Notes under the pieces: model-generated
Databases searched by the model: none
What the model was told of the DNA's origin: nothing
What the model saw: only the letters and a program-made list of their open reading frames with translations
In this document: positions 1-9,294 of the stretch, in pieces
Layout of the letters: each line of letters begins with the position of its first letter
Position numbering within the stretch: the stretch's first letter is position 1
Source of the DNA: JALZVT01 sp039029135
Lineage (GTDB): Bacteria; Pseudomonadota; Gammaproteobacteria; Pseudomonadales; Azotimanducaceae
Direction: 5' to 3'
DNA: 64,000 nucleotides
Assembly: GCA_039029135.1 (NCBI GenBank)
Contig: JBCCGT010000016.1
Span: forward strand, 1 to 64,000
Translations under genes and position numbers: made by a program

Positions 1-794
1 CCGGCAACCACCGATATCAGCGCGATGCCCACGATTGCCGCGATCGCCAACACTTGGGTCCCTGTGCCTGCGGACAGTCCGAACAGATAGTCCAGCCCGC
101 CGGTCATCTGCACGGCGCCGTAGCCGATCGAGGTGGCCAACCCCAACAAGGTCGCCAGCACGGCGACGATGTCGACGACGTGGCCGAAGCGGCCCCAGAC
201 GCGCTCGCCGAGCATCGGATAGAAAGCGCTGCGCAGTGTCAGAGGCAGGCCGCGATTGAAGCTGAAGTACGCAAGGGACAGACCGACGACAGCGTAGATA
301 CCCCAGGCGTGCAGTCCCCAGTGCAGAATGCTCGCCGCCATGCCGACGGACCGCGCGGCATCGACGTCCTGCGCGTCGACACCGATCGGCGGGTTGAGCG
401 TGTGCGTGACGGGTTCCAGCACGCCGAAGAACATCATGCCGATGCCGACGCCTGCGGCGAACAGCATGGCTAACCAGCCCGCGTAGCCGTACTCGGGCTT
501 GGCCGCAGTGCCGCCGAGGCGTGTGCGGCCGAGCGGCGAGTAAGCGACCGCCAGGCAAAACAGCACGAACAGATTGGCGACCAGCAGGAAGAACCAGTCG
601 AAGGTCGAGGTGGTCCAGGTGCGCAGCGCGGCAAACAGCTCGCTGGCCTCGCTTGCGAACAGCAGCGTGCCGACGACGAGTGCAACCGCCAGCCCGGCCG
701 AGACGATGAACACCGGGTTGTGCACGTCGAGCCCGAACAGCTCGACGTTGTCTTCACCGATCTCGTGACCGATGTCTATGCTGGTTTCTGTCAC
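1..794 (-). CDS. BCCT-family betaine/choline/carnitine transporter, 3' end missing
   Basis: This is the N-terminal ~264 codons of an inner-membrane symporter of the betaine-choline-carnitine family; the gene runs off the left edge. The start is GTG at 794, preceded by GAGGAGG seven bases upstream. The translation opens with a short acidic soluble stretch, then a first membrane helix (NPVFIVSAGLAVALVVGTLL), followed by family hallmarks: YSPLGRTRLG, a glycine-rich helix GWLAMLFAAGVGIGMMFFG before EP, and LHWGLHAWGIY, which carries the aromatic residues of the substrate region. BCCT proteins import quaternary ammonium compounds using a Na+ or H+ gradient. It is divergent from purU and adjoins the corrinoid methyl-transfer and sarcosine oxidase genes, so glycine betaine or a related betaine is the likely substrate. 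Family assignment is firm; substrate is inference. Confidence 0.9.
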   Translation of the reverse strand, partial: MTETSIDIGHEIGEDNVELFGLDVHNPVFIVSAGLAVALVVGTLLFASEASELFAALRTWTTSTFDWFFLLVANLFVLFCLAVAYSPLGRTRLGGTAAKPEYGYAGWLAMLFAAGVGIGMMFFGVLEPVTHTLNPPIGVDAQDVDAARSVGMAASILHWGLHAWGIYAVVGLSLAYFSFNRGLPLTLRSAFYPMLGERVWGRFGHVVDIVAVLATLLGLATSIGYGAVQMTGGLDYLFGLSAGTGTQVLAIAAIVGIALISVVA

Positions 795-985
795 AGCGCC
801 TCCTCTCCCGGGCTTACCATACGCGACTCCTAGCGCGCTTGCAGTCCGGTCGCAGCACCGCTGCGCCGTCTGTGACGTGTACGCTTCGATCGGTGAATCG
901 GCGCATGAAGTCGCTGTCGCAGGCGCGCAATTTGGCGACGAAAAGTGCGACCCTGGCCCGCACGCGAACTGCCACCATGCGAGCC

Positions 986-1834
986 ATGAAAACACCCGAA
1001 TTCGTGCTCACGTTCTCCTGCGACGATCACATCGGCATCGTCCAGGCCGTGTCGACCTGGCTCTTGGGTATCGACTGCAACATCATCGACAGCTCCCAGT
1101 TTGGCGACGCCTTCACTGGGCGATTTTTCATGCGCGTGCAGTTCTCCGGCGATCACGAGCTAACGAGTCTGCAGGCGGCGTTCGTCGAGATTGCGGCGGA
1201 ACACGGCATGAGCTGGGAGCTGTGGGACGTCGACGTGCATCCCAAGGTGCTGATCATGTGCTCCAAGCCGGATCACTGCATCGCAGACCTGCTGTACCGC
1301 GCGTACTACCGGGAGTTGCCTGTGGACGTAGCGCTCATTGTCTCTAACCATCGGGACAACTATGGCCTGGCCGCACGCTATGACGTGGATTTCGTTCACC
1401 TGCCGATCACGAAAGACAACAAGGCGCAGCAGGAGACCAGACTGTTTAGCGAGGTCGAGGCGCGCGGCATCGATTTCATGGTGCTGGCGCGCTACATGCA
1501 AATTCTCTCCAACGACTTCTGCGCGAAGATGCCGGCCCGAATCATCAACATTCACCACAGCTTCCTGCCGAGTTTCAAAGGGGCGCGGCCCTATCACCAG
1601 GCCCACGAACGAGGCGTCAAGCTGATCGGCGCCACCGCGCACTATGTGACGGCAGACCTGGACGAGGGCCCGATCATCGATCAGGGCATCGAGCGCGTCG
1701 ATCATCGGTCGTCGCCGGCGGAGCTCGCCGAGATCGGACGCGACGTCGAGCGCCTGGTTCTGGCGCGGGCGGTGCGCTATCAGGCGGAACACCGGATACT
1801 GCTGAACGACAACAAGACGGTGGTCTTCAGCTGA
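986..1834 (+). CDS. purU: formyltetrahydrofolate deformylase
   Basis: This enzyme hydrolyses 10-formyl-THF to THF and formate, recycling folate. The 282-residue product matches the usual ~280-residue length. It has an N-terminal ACT-like domain (FVLTFSCDDHIGIVQ) and a C-terminal formyltransferase fold with the catalytic Asn and His in INIHHSFLPSFKGARPY and the Asp in TADLDEGPII. An upstream ATG at 977 would add three residues, and the open frame extends to 839, but alignment to the family supports 977 or 986. No clear ribosome site separates the two. In Pseudomonas and Arthrobacter relatives purU commonly sits beside sarcosine oxidase and glycine betaine genes, where it disposes of one-carbon units from demethylation; the neighbours here fit that role. 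Confidence 0.93.
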   Translation: MKTPEFVLTFSCDDHIGIVQAVSTWLLGIDCNIIDSSQFGDAFTGRFFMRVQFSGDHELTSLQAAFVEIAAEHGMSWELWDVDVHPKVLIMCSKPDHCIADLLYRAYYRELPVDVALIVSNHRDNYGLAARYDVDFVHLPITKDNKAQQETRLFSEVEARGIDFMVLARYMQILSNDFCAKMPARIINIHHSFLPSFKGARPYHQAHERGVKLIGATAHYVTADLDEGPIIDQGIERVDHRSSPAELAEIGRDVERLVLARAVRYQAEHRILLNDNKTVVFS

Positions 1835-1941
1835 GGCTCTAAGCAGCGGTTTTACGACCGTCCCCGTCTCGCCCGCCGGTCAAGCGTTTGCAGCACTTTC
1901 GGCAGCACTTTCGACAGCTTCTGGGGCGGCCAAGCAATATG

Positions 1942-1969
1942 TGTCGCTGAAACGCTATTGCCTGTCGCT
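1942..1969 (+). promoter_or_regulatory. direct-repeat operator candidate upstream of mtgA
   Basis: Two exact copies of TGTCGCT lie at 1942-1948 and 1963-1969, on the same strand and 21 bp apart (two helical turns). The proximal copy ends 68 bp before the mtgA start. The same arrangement, TGTCGCT then TGTCGTA with 21-bp period, occurs in the same orientation upstream of mttB at 34931-34958. AraC-family activators typically bind direct repeats about two turns apart, and a GlxA/GbdR-like regulator is encoded at 18286-19338. The repeats are seen directly; their assignment to that regulator is inference. Confidence 0.5.
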
Positions 1970-2037
1970 ATGCCGCAAGCTCGGCTTGCTAGCTTTGCGG
2001 AAAATTGACTCACATATTCTCCCTGCCGGGTGCTTGC

Positions 2038-2940
2038 ATGACCGACACAGTCGTTAGTTCAGCCTCGAAAGAAGTCGTGATCGGCTTCGATCGACCGTTC
2101 GTCGTCATCGGTGAACGCATCAATCCTACGGGCCGCAAGATCCTCGCGGCCGAGATGGTCGACGGCAATTTCTCGCGCGTCGAAAGCGACGCGCTCGCGC
2201 AGGTCGCGGCGGGTGCGCACATGCTCGACGTGAACGCCGGTATTCCGCTCGCTGACGAACCCGCGCTGCTGGCCCAGGCCGTGCAGCTTGTGCAGGGCGT
2301 CACCGATGTGCCGCTGTCGATCGACTCATCGATCGTGGCCGCGCTCGAGGCAGGCCTGGCGGTCTATCAGGGCAAACCGCTGGTGAACTCGGTGACGGGC
2401 GAAGAAGAACGCCTGGAGAGCGTGCTGCCATTGGTGGCAAAGCACGGCGCGGCGGTCGTCGCGATTTCGAACGACGAGGCAGGCATCTCGGAAAACCCCG
2501 ACGAGCGCTTCGACGTTGCCAAGAAGATCGTGGAGCGTGCGGCCGATCACGGCATACCGGCAGCGGACGTTGTGGTCGACCCGCTCGTCATGCCGATCGG
2601 CGCCATCAACAGCGCCGGCAAGCAGGTGATGCACCTCGTCCGCCGGCTGCGCGACGAGTTGGGCGTGAACACGACCTGCGGTGCGTCTAACGTCAGCTTC
2701 GGACTGCCGAACCGCAACGGCATCAACAGTGCGTTCCTGACCATGGCGATCTCTGCTGGCATGACGTCCGCCATCACCAACCCGCTGCACAAAGAGGTCA
2801 TGCAGGCCGTGTACGGCGCCGACGTGATGATGGGCCATGACCCGGACTGCGCCAGCTGGATACGCCAGTATCGCGAGCCGCCCGCCGAGGGCGAAGGCGC
2901 GCGCCGGGGTCGCGGAAGGCGTCGTCGCCGCGCGGGATGA
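2038..2940 (+). CDS. methyltetrahydrofolate:corrinoid methyltransferase (MtgA-like, pterin-binding TIM barrel)
   Basis: This is a 300-residue dihydropteroate-synthase-fold methyltransferase of the AcsE/MetH/MtgA type. It would pass methyl groups between the corrinoid protein and tetrahydrofolate, here most likely from methyl-cobalamin to THF. Diagnostic segments are VIGERINPTGRK, the pterin-pocket HMLDVNAG, PLSIDSS, LVNSVTGEEER, VVDPLVMPIG and CGASNVSFGLPNR. The start at 2038 (MTDTVV) suits the family; an open frame reaches TTG 2005. The C-terminus ends in an unusual poly-arginine tail (GARRGRGRRRRRAG), also seen in its partners. It overlaps the next gene by 4 bp (ATGA), implying coupled translation. 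MtgA is the characterised partner of the glycine betaine methyltransferase MtgB in Desulfitobacterium; the assignment here rests on family plus context. Confidence 0.88.
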   Translation: MTDTVVSSASKEVVIGFDRPFVVIGERINPTGRKILAAEMVDGNFSRVESDALAQVAAGAHMLDVNAGIPLADEPALLAQAVQLVQGVTDVPLSIDSSIVAALEAGLAVYQGKPLVNSVTGEEERLESVLPLVAKHGAAVVAISNDEAGISENPDERFDVAKKIVERAADHGIPAADVVVDPLVMPIGAINSAGKQVMHLVRRLRDELGVNTTCGASNVSFGLPNRNGINSAFLTMAISAGMTSAITNPLHKEVMQAVYGADVMMGHDPDCASWIRQYREPPAEGEGARRGRGRRRRRAG

Positions 2941-4937
2941 GCCAACCTTTGTACCCGGTGGTGTTCCAGCCCTCCGGGCGCCGCGGGGAGTTCGTAGAAG
3001 GCACGCCGCTGCTCGATGCCGCACGTCAGCTCGGCGTCGATATCGATTCCCTGTGCGGCGGTCGCGGGCTGTGTGGCCGCTGCCAGATCCTGTGCGCAGA
3101 GGGTGAGTTTCCCAAGCATCAGATTGCTTCGACGGTTGGCAATCTCTCCGCGTTCACCGCGACCGAGCAAAAGTTCGAGCAGCGCAAAGGCAGTCTCGAT
3201 GGTCGACGGCTGAGTTGTCACGCGCGCATCGAAGGTCCGCTGGTGATCGACGTGCCGCCGTCGTCGCAGATTCACCGCCAGGTCATCAAGAAGGACATCG
3301 ACGAGCGCGAGATCGAGCTCGACCCCGCGGTGCGACTCTTTTATGTCGAGGTTCCCGTCGCGACGCTGGACGATGCGCGCGGCGACGCGGAGCGGCTGCT
3401 CGATGCGCTTGCCGAGCAGTGGTCCAGAACCGGCCTGCGTATCGATCGTTCGCTGTTAGCAGATCTGCAGCGGACGCTGCGCGCGGATGAGTGGCGCGTC
3501 ACCGCGGCTATCGCTGATGACACCGTGATCGCCTTGTTCCCGGGACTGCACGAGTCCGCCTACGGGCTCGCCGTCGATGTCGGGTCGACAACCATCGCCG
3601 CGCATCTGTGCGATCTCGTTTCCGGTCGGGTCGTCGCATCGTCCGGCCTGATGAATCCGCAGAACCGCTACGGCGAGGATCTGATGAGCCGCGTCACCAA
3701 CGTCATGATGAATCCCGGCGGCGAAGAAGAGCTCACGAGCGCGGTCCGCGAGGCACTGAGCGATGTGCTGCTGACCGCCTGTTCGCAGGCGCAGGTACCG
3801 GTCGATGAGGTGTTGGCGTTCGTCATCGTCGGCAATCCGATCATGCATCACCTGCTGCTGGGCATCGATCCCACCGAGCTGGGTGGCGCGCCGTTTGCGC
3901 TGGCGGTCGACTCGGCCGTGACGCTGCAGGCGCGCGATTTAGAGCTGCCGGCAAACCCCGCCGCCCCGGTCTATCTGCCGCCCTGCATAGCCGGTCATGT
4001 GGGTGCCGACTGCGCGGCGGCGATACTCGCCCATCCGCTGTATCGACAGGATCCCGTAACGCTGCTGGTGGATATCGGCACGAATGCGGAGATCGTGCTG
4101 GGCAACAAGGACAGGGTCCTCGCGTGCTCCAGCCCGACAGGTCCGGCCTTCGAGGGCGCGCAGATCAGCGCGGGCCAGCGCGCGACCCTGGGTGCCATCG
4201 AGCGTCTGCGAATCGATCCGCAGACTCGCGAGGTGCGCTGCAAGGTGATCGGCGTGGAACCCTGGTCGGATGAGGACGGTTTCGCGGCGGCCGTTGCCGC
4301 GACCGGTATCACCGGCATCTGCGGCTCCGGCATCATCGAGGCCGTGGGCGAGATGCTGCTGGCGGGCGTCATTTCCGCCGACGGCCTGATGCAAGGCAGT
4401 CTCGCCGATGTCACGCCGCGTATGCAGCCTGACGGCGAGAGCCATCGTTTCGTTTTGATCGCCGCCCAGGACGGGCAGCCAGAGATTGCCGTGACGCAAA
4501 ACGACGTGCGCCAAATTCAGCTCGCGAAGGCGGCGCTGTACGCGGGCGTGCGTCTGCTAATGGATGCCTATCCCACTGATGCCGTCGACCAGATCCAGAT
4601 TGCCGGCGCCTTCGGCAGCAACATCGATCCGAAGTACGCCATGCTGTTGGGTCTGATACCCGACTGTGCGCTGGAAAGCGTATCGGCCGTCGGCAACGCG
4701 GCGAGCACGGGCGCGCGCGTCGCGCTGCTGAACCTCGACTCGCGCGCCGAGATCGAGTCCGCGGTACGCAGGATAGAGAAGATCGAGACGGCGATTGCCG
4801 ACGACTTTCAGGAGCACTTCGTCGCGGCGATGTCGATACCGCATCGCAGCGATCCGTTCGACGAGCTGTTTCGCGTGGTAGCGAGGCCGGCGGCGACGAC
4901 CGCGCCGAAGCGGCGCAGACGCCGACCGCGGCGCTGA
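2937..4937 (+). CDS. 2Fe-2S / ASKHA reductive activator of corrinoid proteins (DUF4445, RACo/RamA-like)
   Basis: This 666-residue protein has an N-terminal plant-type ferredoxin domain with ligands Cys40, Cys46, Cys49 and Cys94 (LCGGRGLCGRC, then RLSC). It continues with a linker and a C-terminal ASKHA ATPase-like domain starting near residue 208 (GLAVDVGSTTIAAHL) with a later phosphate motif VDIGTNAEIVLG and IAGAFGSNIDP. Proteins of this build (RACo of acetogens, COG3894) use ATP to drive reduction of inactive Co(II) corrinoid to Co(I). The last residues are arginine-rich (APKRRRRRPRR). It is translationally coupled to mtgA. Archaeal RamA instead carries C-terminal 4Fe-4S clusters, so this is the RACo-type layout. 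Target corrinoid protein is inferred to be the product at 32526-33242. Confidence 0.88.
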   Translation: MSQPLYPVVFQPSGRRGEFVEGTPLLDAARQLGVDIDSLCGGRGLCGRCQILCAEGEFPKHQIASTVGNLSAFTATEQKFEQRKGSLDGRRLSCHARIEGPLVIDVPPSSQIHRQVIKKDIDEREIELDPAVRLFYVEVPVATLDDARGDAERLLDALAEQWSRTGLRIDRSLLADLQRTLRADEWRVTAAIADDTVIALFPGLHESAYGLAVDVGSTTIAAHLCDLVSGRVVASSGLMNPQNRYGEDLMSRVTNVMMNPGGEEELTSAVREALSDVLLTACSQAQVPVDEVLAFVIVGNPIMHHLLLGIDPTELGGAPFALAVDSAVTLQARDLELPANPAAPVYLPPCIAGHVGADCAAAILAHPLYRQDPVTLLVDIGTNAEIVLGNKDRVLACSSPTGPAFEGAQISAGQRATLGAIERLRIDPQTREVRCKVIGVEPWSDEDGFAAAVAATGITGICGSGIIEAVGEMLLAGVISADGLMQGSLADVTPRMQPDGESHRFVLIAAQDGQPEIAVTQNDVRQIQLAKAALYAGVRLLMDAYPTDAVDQIQIAGAFGSNIDPKYAMLLGLIPDCALESVSAVGNAASTGARVALLNLDSRAEIESAVRRIEKIETAIADDFQEHFVAAMSIPHRSDPFDELFRVVARPAATTAPKRRRRRPRR

Positions 4938-4997
4938 GCAGCGCGCTTAGACTCACCGTTGTTGCGGGGGCGCGCGGGGTGTCAGCAATCGTTGTGG

Positions 4998-5465
4998 CTA
5001 GTCCGGCATCGGGACCGCGTGGGCGCCCGCATCGTGTCGTGGCGTGTCGCCATCGATGTCGTAGTAGCGCCCCTGCTCCTCACAAAAGATGTGCGCGGCG
5101 ATCCGCAGCCCTGAGTCGTCGTCGAGCGAGCCGGCGGCGATGGAACAGCGATCCTCGTCGTCCGCCTCGAAGAACAGCGACGAGCCGCAGAGCTGGCAAA
5201 ACCCGCGGCGGTAACCGGGTATCGCGCGGAACCATTTGAGCGTCGAGTCGTTAACCAACTCGAGATGTTGACGTCGACAAGCCGTTGCCGCGACGAAATG
5301 ACCGCTGGTGCGGCGGCACTGCGCGCAGTGGCAGGCGATGATCTGGCGCAGGGGGCCGGTTACGCGGTAGCGGATGGCGCCGCAGGCGCAGCCACCGGTG
5401 CGCTGGCCCGCTTCGTTGGTGTCACTGGTCACGAACGACCGCGACGTCGAATTCGCTGCCGGCAT
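4998..5465 (-). CDS. GFA-family zinc-fold protein (first of two)
   Basis: This 155-residue protein carries the cysteine pattern of the glutathione-dependent formaldehyde-activating (GFA/CENP-V) fold: GGCACGAI, CHCAQCRR and FCQLCGS, which bind zinc. One studied member (Gfa of Paracoccus) was proposed to speed the joining of formaldehyde and glutathione; most members have no proven activity. It is the last gene of the sox operon and its ATG lies 43 bp inside soxG. A GTG at 5432 that overlaps the soxG stop is an alternative start. Placement beside enzymes that release one-carbon units at the formaldehyde level is suggestive but not proof of function. Confidence 0.8.
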   Translation of the reverse strand: MPAANSTSRSFVTSDTNEAGQRTGGCACGAIRYRVTGPLRQIIACHCAQCRRTSGHFVAATACRRQHLELVNDSTLKWFRAIPGYRRGFCQLCGSSLFFEADDEDRCSIAAGSLDDDSGLRIAAHIFCEEQGRYYDIDGDTPRHDAGAHAVPMPD

Positions 5466-6051
5466 CCGCCAGCCAGTCCCAAAGGTAGTCGGCGAAGCTG
5501 CGACGAACGATCATCTCGAAGGCATCCGCCTCGATCCGGCGCAGCAGACACTGTCCCTTTGCCAGCGTCACGGTCACCACTTTGTCGATGGGAAAGTTGT
5601 CCGGGTGCAGATCGTAGGGCACGGACTTCATCAGCACCGTCTTCGCGGCGGGACCGCTCAGCGTCAGGGCGAGCTGCCCGCCGGAGACGTTCACCACGGC
5701 GCACCTGTCGCTGCAGGCATCCCGCAGCCCGCGCTCCAGCGCCAGCGCATCCGACTCCGGTCCGGTCAGCAGCCACTCGTCCGGGCTGACCCAGCGTAGG
5801 CAGAGATCGCCGTTGTTCGAACTCGTCAGCGGTTTGATCGGCAGCGCCAGGCCGAACGCCGCCTGCACAGCGGGTGCGAGCGATTCCGACGCGCCGCGAA
5901 TGACGAGATGCGCGAGTCTTTCGCGCAGCGTAAACCGCAGCTCGCTCCCGCCGTCTGCGGTTACGTCGACGCGGTGCAGCGGCGAGCGGTGCAGATCGCC
6001 GCTCGCCATCTGGTTCATCAGGTGAATCTTGTTCGCAGCGGGCTCAGACAT
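5422..6051 (-). CDS. soxG: sarcosine oxidase gamma subunit
   Basis: The product is a 209-residue small subunit of heterotetrameric sarcosine oxidase, related to the GcvT fold. The start ATG at 6051 overlaps the soxA stop by 8 bp. Recognisable segments include SSNNGDLCLRWVSPDEWLL, CAVVNVSGGQLALTLSGP and RRSFADYLWDWLADAG near the C-terminus. It assembles with SoxB, SoxD and SoxA; the complex oxidises sarcosine to glycine with methylene-THF (or formaldehyde) and H2O2 as products. Open frame continues upstream to 6447 but that part is antisense-frame sequence of soxA. Confidence 0.92.
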   Translation of the reverse strand: MSEPAANKIHLMNQMASGDLHRSPLHRVDVTADGGSELRFTLRERLAHLVIRGASESLAPAVQAAFGLALPIKPLTSSNNGDLCLRWVSPDEWLLTGPESDALALERGLRDACSDRCAVVNVSGGQLALTLSGPAAKTVLMKSVPYDLHPDNFPIDKVVTVTLAKGQCLLRRIEADAFEMIVRRSFADYLWDWLADAGSEFDVAVVRDQ

Positions 6052-8983
6052 GCTGACGCTCCCCTTGCGGATCATAGAACACGGTGTCGGTGATCTCGGC
6101 GCGCTGCCATTGTTCGGGGCCGACCGAGACCCATACCTTGACGCCGCGGCGCTGCAGTCCGCCCTGGATGAGCGCGAGGGCGATGCTGCGTCCGAGCGCT
6201 GCGCTGTGGTAGCTGCTGGTGACGTGGCCGACCATGCTCTCGGGTGTTTCGCCGCTGCGTTCGAAGACGATCTGCGAGCCCTCTGGCAACACCGTCGTCG
6301 GGTCATCGGTGAATAGGCCCACGAGCTGTTTGCGATCCGCTCGCTGACAGTCTTCGCGCTGCATGCCGCGCTTGCCCAGGAACGAGAACGGTTTTTTTCG
6401 CGCCAGCGCCCAGCCCATGCCCAGGTCTTCGGGGGTGATGGACCCATCCGTGTCCTGGCCGACGATGATGAAGCCCTTCTCCGCGCGCAGGATATGCATC
6501 GTCTCGGTGCCGTAGGGCGTGATGTCGAATTCCGTACCGGCCTCGATCAGCGCCTCCCACAGTTTCAGGCCGTAGTTCGCGTTGACGTTGACTTCAAAGG
6601 AGAGCTCGCCAGTGAACGAGATTCGGAACACGCGCGCGGGTATGCCGGCAACGTCGCCCTGCCGCCACGACATGAAGGGGAACGCATCTGAATCCAGGTC
6701 CATGTCGGTGAGTTTGGCCAGCAGCCGTCGCGAGTGCGGACCCGACAGCGTCGCCGTGGCCCAGTGGTCGGTGACGGAATTCAGGTACACCTGCAGCTCG
6801 GGCCATTCGGTTTGATGCCACAGCTCCAGCCACTCCAGCACGCGCGCCGCGCCGCCGGTGGTGGTCGTCATCACGAAGTGTTCGTCCGCGAGACAGGCGG
6901 TCACGCCGTCGTCCATCACCATGCCGTCCTCGCTGCACATCAGGCCGTAGCGGCACTGACCACGGGGCAGCTTCTTCCAGGCGTTGGTGTAGACGCGGTT
7001 GAGGAACTCTCGCGCATCGGGACCCTGGATATCGATCTTGCCGAGGGTGGAGGCGTCCAGGATGCCCACCCCGTTGCGCACGGCCAGACACTCGCGGTTC
7101 AGCGTCTCCTGCATGGTTTCGCCTTGGCGCGGGTAGTACCAGGGTCGTTTCCACTGGCCGACGTCCTCGAACAGCGCGCCGTTGCTCTCGTGCCAGGGCT
7201 GCATTGCGGTGTAGCGAACGGGATCGAATAGTCGACCGACCTCGCGACCCGCGACCGCGCCGAAAGGCACCGGCGCGTAGTTGGGCCGAAACATGGTCGT
7301 GCCGACCTCCGCCATCGTGATGCCGCGCGCCTCGGCGGCGATCGCGATGCCGTTGACGTTGCTGAGCTTGCCCTGATCCGTACCGAAGCCGAGCGCGGTG
7401 TAGCGCTTGATGTGCTCGACGCTCTCGAAGCCCTCGCGATTGGCGAGCTCGATGCCGGTCGCCGTGACGTCGAGCTGGTAGTCGACGAACTGCGGCGGCG
7501 GGTGGTTAGAGGGATGGGGAACGCGGTACAGCGCGTCGCCGCCCTGCTTCGCGCACGACACGTTTATCGCTGCTGTTGTCGCCTCGAAGCCGAGAGACTC
7601 GATCAGTTCTGTCGTGTTCGCCAGCGCGTCGCGCAGCACGCTGTCCAGATCAGCGTGGCCGTTGATCGAACCCGCCCACGCGGCGTTGGCGGGGGCCGCT
7701 CCCGGCACGAAGGCGCCGCTGGGCGCATGCCAGAGGGGTTTGCGGCCGCAGTGGGCCGACAGATGAACCGTGGGCGTCCAGCCGCCGGAGCTTGCGAGTA
7801 CGTCGCAGCTCAGCTTGAGCGTACGCTCGTCGTCCTGGGCGCGCAGCGTGGCGCCACGGACGCGCTGCCGGCCCGCCGCCTCGATAACGATGGCGTTGCG
7901 GTGTAGCTCGATGCCGCGCTCGGCGAGCTCGGTTGCGCGCGGCGATTCGGCGCGCGCGTCGACGACCACGGCCTCACCGCCGCTCTCACGCCAGTCGATT
8001 GCCGCCTGATACGCGCTGTCGTTGCACGTGGCGACAATCAATTTGTGACCGGGCCGAACGCCGAAGTCGCGGAGGTAGGTGCTCACCGCACTTGCCGTCA
8101 TGCAGCCGGGCAGGTCGTTGTTGGCATAGACCAGCGGTCGCTCCTGTGCGCCGGCCGCGAGCAGCACGACGCGCGCGCGATTGTGATGCAGCCGGCGACG
8201 CCTGCGCTCGTAGGCCACGACGAAGTTGTGGTCGTGCCAGCCCGTGGCGGTCGTGTCGCTTAGTATCTCGACGTTGTCTCGCTGCGTTAGCTCGCTGACC
8301 TGCGTCTGCAGCCACAGCGCGGCGGTCGTTTCGTTGATCTCTGCCGGTTGCAGCAGCAGGTTGCCGCCTAGTTCTGCGCGATCGTCGACCAGCAGCACGC
8401 GCGCGCCCGCATCGGCCGCGGTCCTGGCAGCCAGGATGCCCGCCGGACCGCCGCCGATCACCAGCAGGTCGCAAAACTGATGCAGCCGGTCGTAGGCGTC
8501 TGCGTCCGGCGCGGTCGGGGCCTCGCCGATCCCCGCGCCCTTGCGGACGATCTTTTCGTACAGCGGCCACAGGGGGCCGGGCCACATGAAGGTCTTGTAG
8601 TAGAAACCCGGTGGCATGAAGCGCCCGAAGGCGCGGCCGAACCATTCCATCAGATCGAAGTTGACCGACGGCCAGCCGTTCGTCGTGCGCGCGACCAGCC
8701 CGTCGTATAGCGGCTGTTCGGTCGCGCGTACGTTGGGCGTCGTGGCGCCCGGCGTACTGCCGAGCTGCAGGATCGCGTTGGGTTCGTCTACGCCCGCGGT
8801 CATCACCCCACGAGGGCGCGCGTACTTGAAGCTGCGGCCGACGATACGCACGCCGTTCGCGAGCAGCGCCGAGGCCAGCGTGTCGCCCGCGTAGCCCGTG
8901 TACGGTTTGCCGTTGAAGCTGAACGTAATGGGTCGCGTGCGATCGATCAGACGGCCGCCCCCGATGCGATACGTCTGGGTCAC
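6044..8983 (-). CDS. soxA: sarcosine oxidase alpha subunit
   Basis: The large subunit has 979 residues. The N-terminal ~110 residues form a ferredoxin-like 2Fe-2S fold remnant (FNGKPYTGYAGDTLASALL). A dinucleotide-binding disulfide-oxidoreductase domain follows (DLLVIGGGPAGILAARTAADAG near residue 170), and the C-terminal half is a GcvT-like THF-binding domain (VGILDASTLGKIDIQGPDAREFLNRVY, then GELSFEVNVNA and GQDTDGSITPEDLGM). It binds NAD and transfers the sarcosine methyl to THF. The GTG start overlaps the soxD stop by 4 bp (GTGA). The length and order soxB-D-A-G match the family. Confidence 0.96.
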   Translation of the reverse strand: MTQTYRIGGGRLIDRTRPITFSFNGKPYTGYAGDTLASALLANGVRIVGRSFKYARPRGVMTAGVDEPNAILQLGSTPGATTPNVRATEQPLYDGLVARTTNGWPSVNFDLMEWFGRAFGRFMPPGFYYKTFMWPGPLWPLYEKIVRKGAGIGEAPTAPDADAYDRLHQFCDLLVIGGGPAGILAARTAADAGARVLLVDDRAELGGNLLLQPAEINETTAALWLQTQVSELTQRDNVEILSDTTATGWHDHNFVVAYERRRRRLHHNRARVVLLAAGAQERPLVYANNDLPGCMTASAVSTYLRDFGVRPGHKLIVATCNDSAYQAAIDWRESGGEAVVVDARAESPRATELAERGIELHRNAIVIEAAGRQRVRGATLRAQDDERTLKLSCDVLASSGGWTPTVHLSAHCGRKPLWHAPSGAFVPGAAPANAAWAGSINGHADLDSVLRDALANTTELIESLGFEATTAAINVSCAKQGGDALYRVPHPSNHPPPQFVDYQLDVTATGIELANREGFESVEHIKRYTALGFGTDQGKLSNVNGIAIAAEARGITMAEVGTTMFRPNYAPVPFGAVAGREVGRLFDPVRYTAMQPWHESNGALFEDVGQWKRPWYYPRQGETMQETLNRECLAVRNGVGILDASTLGKIDIQGPDAREFLNRVYTNAWKKLPRGQCRYGLMCSEDGMVMDDGVTACLADEHFVMTTTTGGAARVLEWLELWHQTEWPELQVYLNSVTDHWATATLSGPHSRRLLAKLTDMDLDSDAFPFMSWRQGDVAGIPARVFRISFTGELSFEVNVNANYGLKLWEALIEAGTEFDITPYGTETMHILRAEKGFIIVGQDTDGSITPEDLGMGWALARKKPFSFLGKRGMQREDCQRADRKQLVGLFTDDPTTVLPEGSQIVFERSGETPESMVGHVTSSYHSAALGRSIALALIQGGLQRRGVKVWVSVGPEQWQRAEITDTVFYDPQGERQHV

Positions 8984-9294
8984 GCGCCGCCCCCGTCAAC
9001 TTCTGGGCGCTCTCCCGTCGAGTCTTCTGGATGTTCTCCCATGGGATAGGTGCGCTCAATCTCGTAGCTAACCGTATTGCGCAGCACGTTAAAGAACTTT
9101 CGACAGCCGGCGCCGTGTACCCACATCTCGGCCTCGCGGCCGGCGGTGTTCTTGCGAAAATACAGATACCGGCCCCAGGCCTCGTCGGAGCAGGCCTCTG
9201 GATCCAGCGGGCGCACGATGTGCGCTTGGCCCGCGTAGTGAAACTCGACCTCCTCCCGCGCTTCCTGGCAATACGGGCAGTAGATCCTCAGCAT
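8980..9294 (-). CDS. soxD: sarcosine oxidase delta subunit
   Basis: This small 104-residue subunit carries a zinc site: CPYCQEAREEVEF at the N-terminus and the later VHGAGCRKFFNVLRNT. Delta subunits start with the same MLxIxCPYC pattern, which fixes the ATG at 9294. It overlaps the soxB stop by one base (TGATG) and soxA by four. Glu/Gly-rich C-terminal residues show no known motif. Confidence 0.95.
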   Translation of the reverse strand: MLRIYCPYCQEAREEVEFHYAGQAHIVRPLDPEACSDEAWGRYLYFRKNTAGREAEMWVHGAGCRKFFNVLRNTVSYEIERTYPMGEHPEDSTGERPEVDGGGA

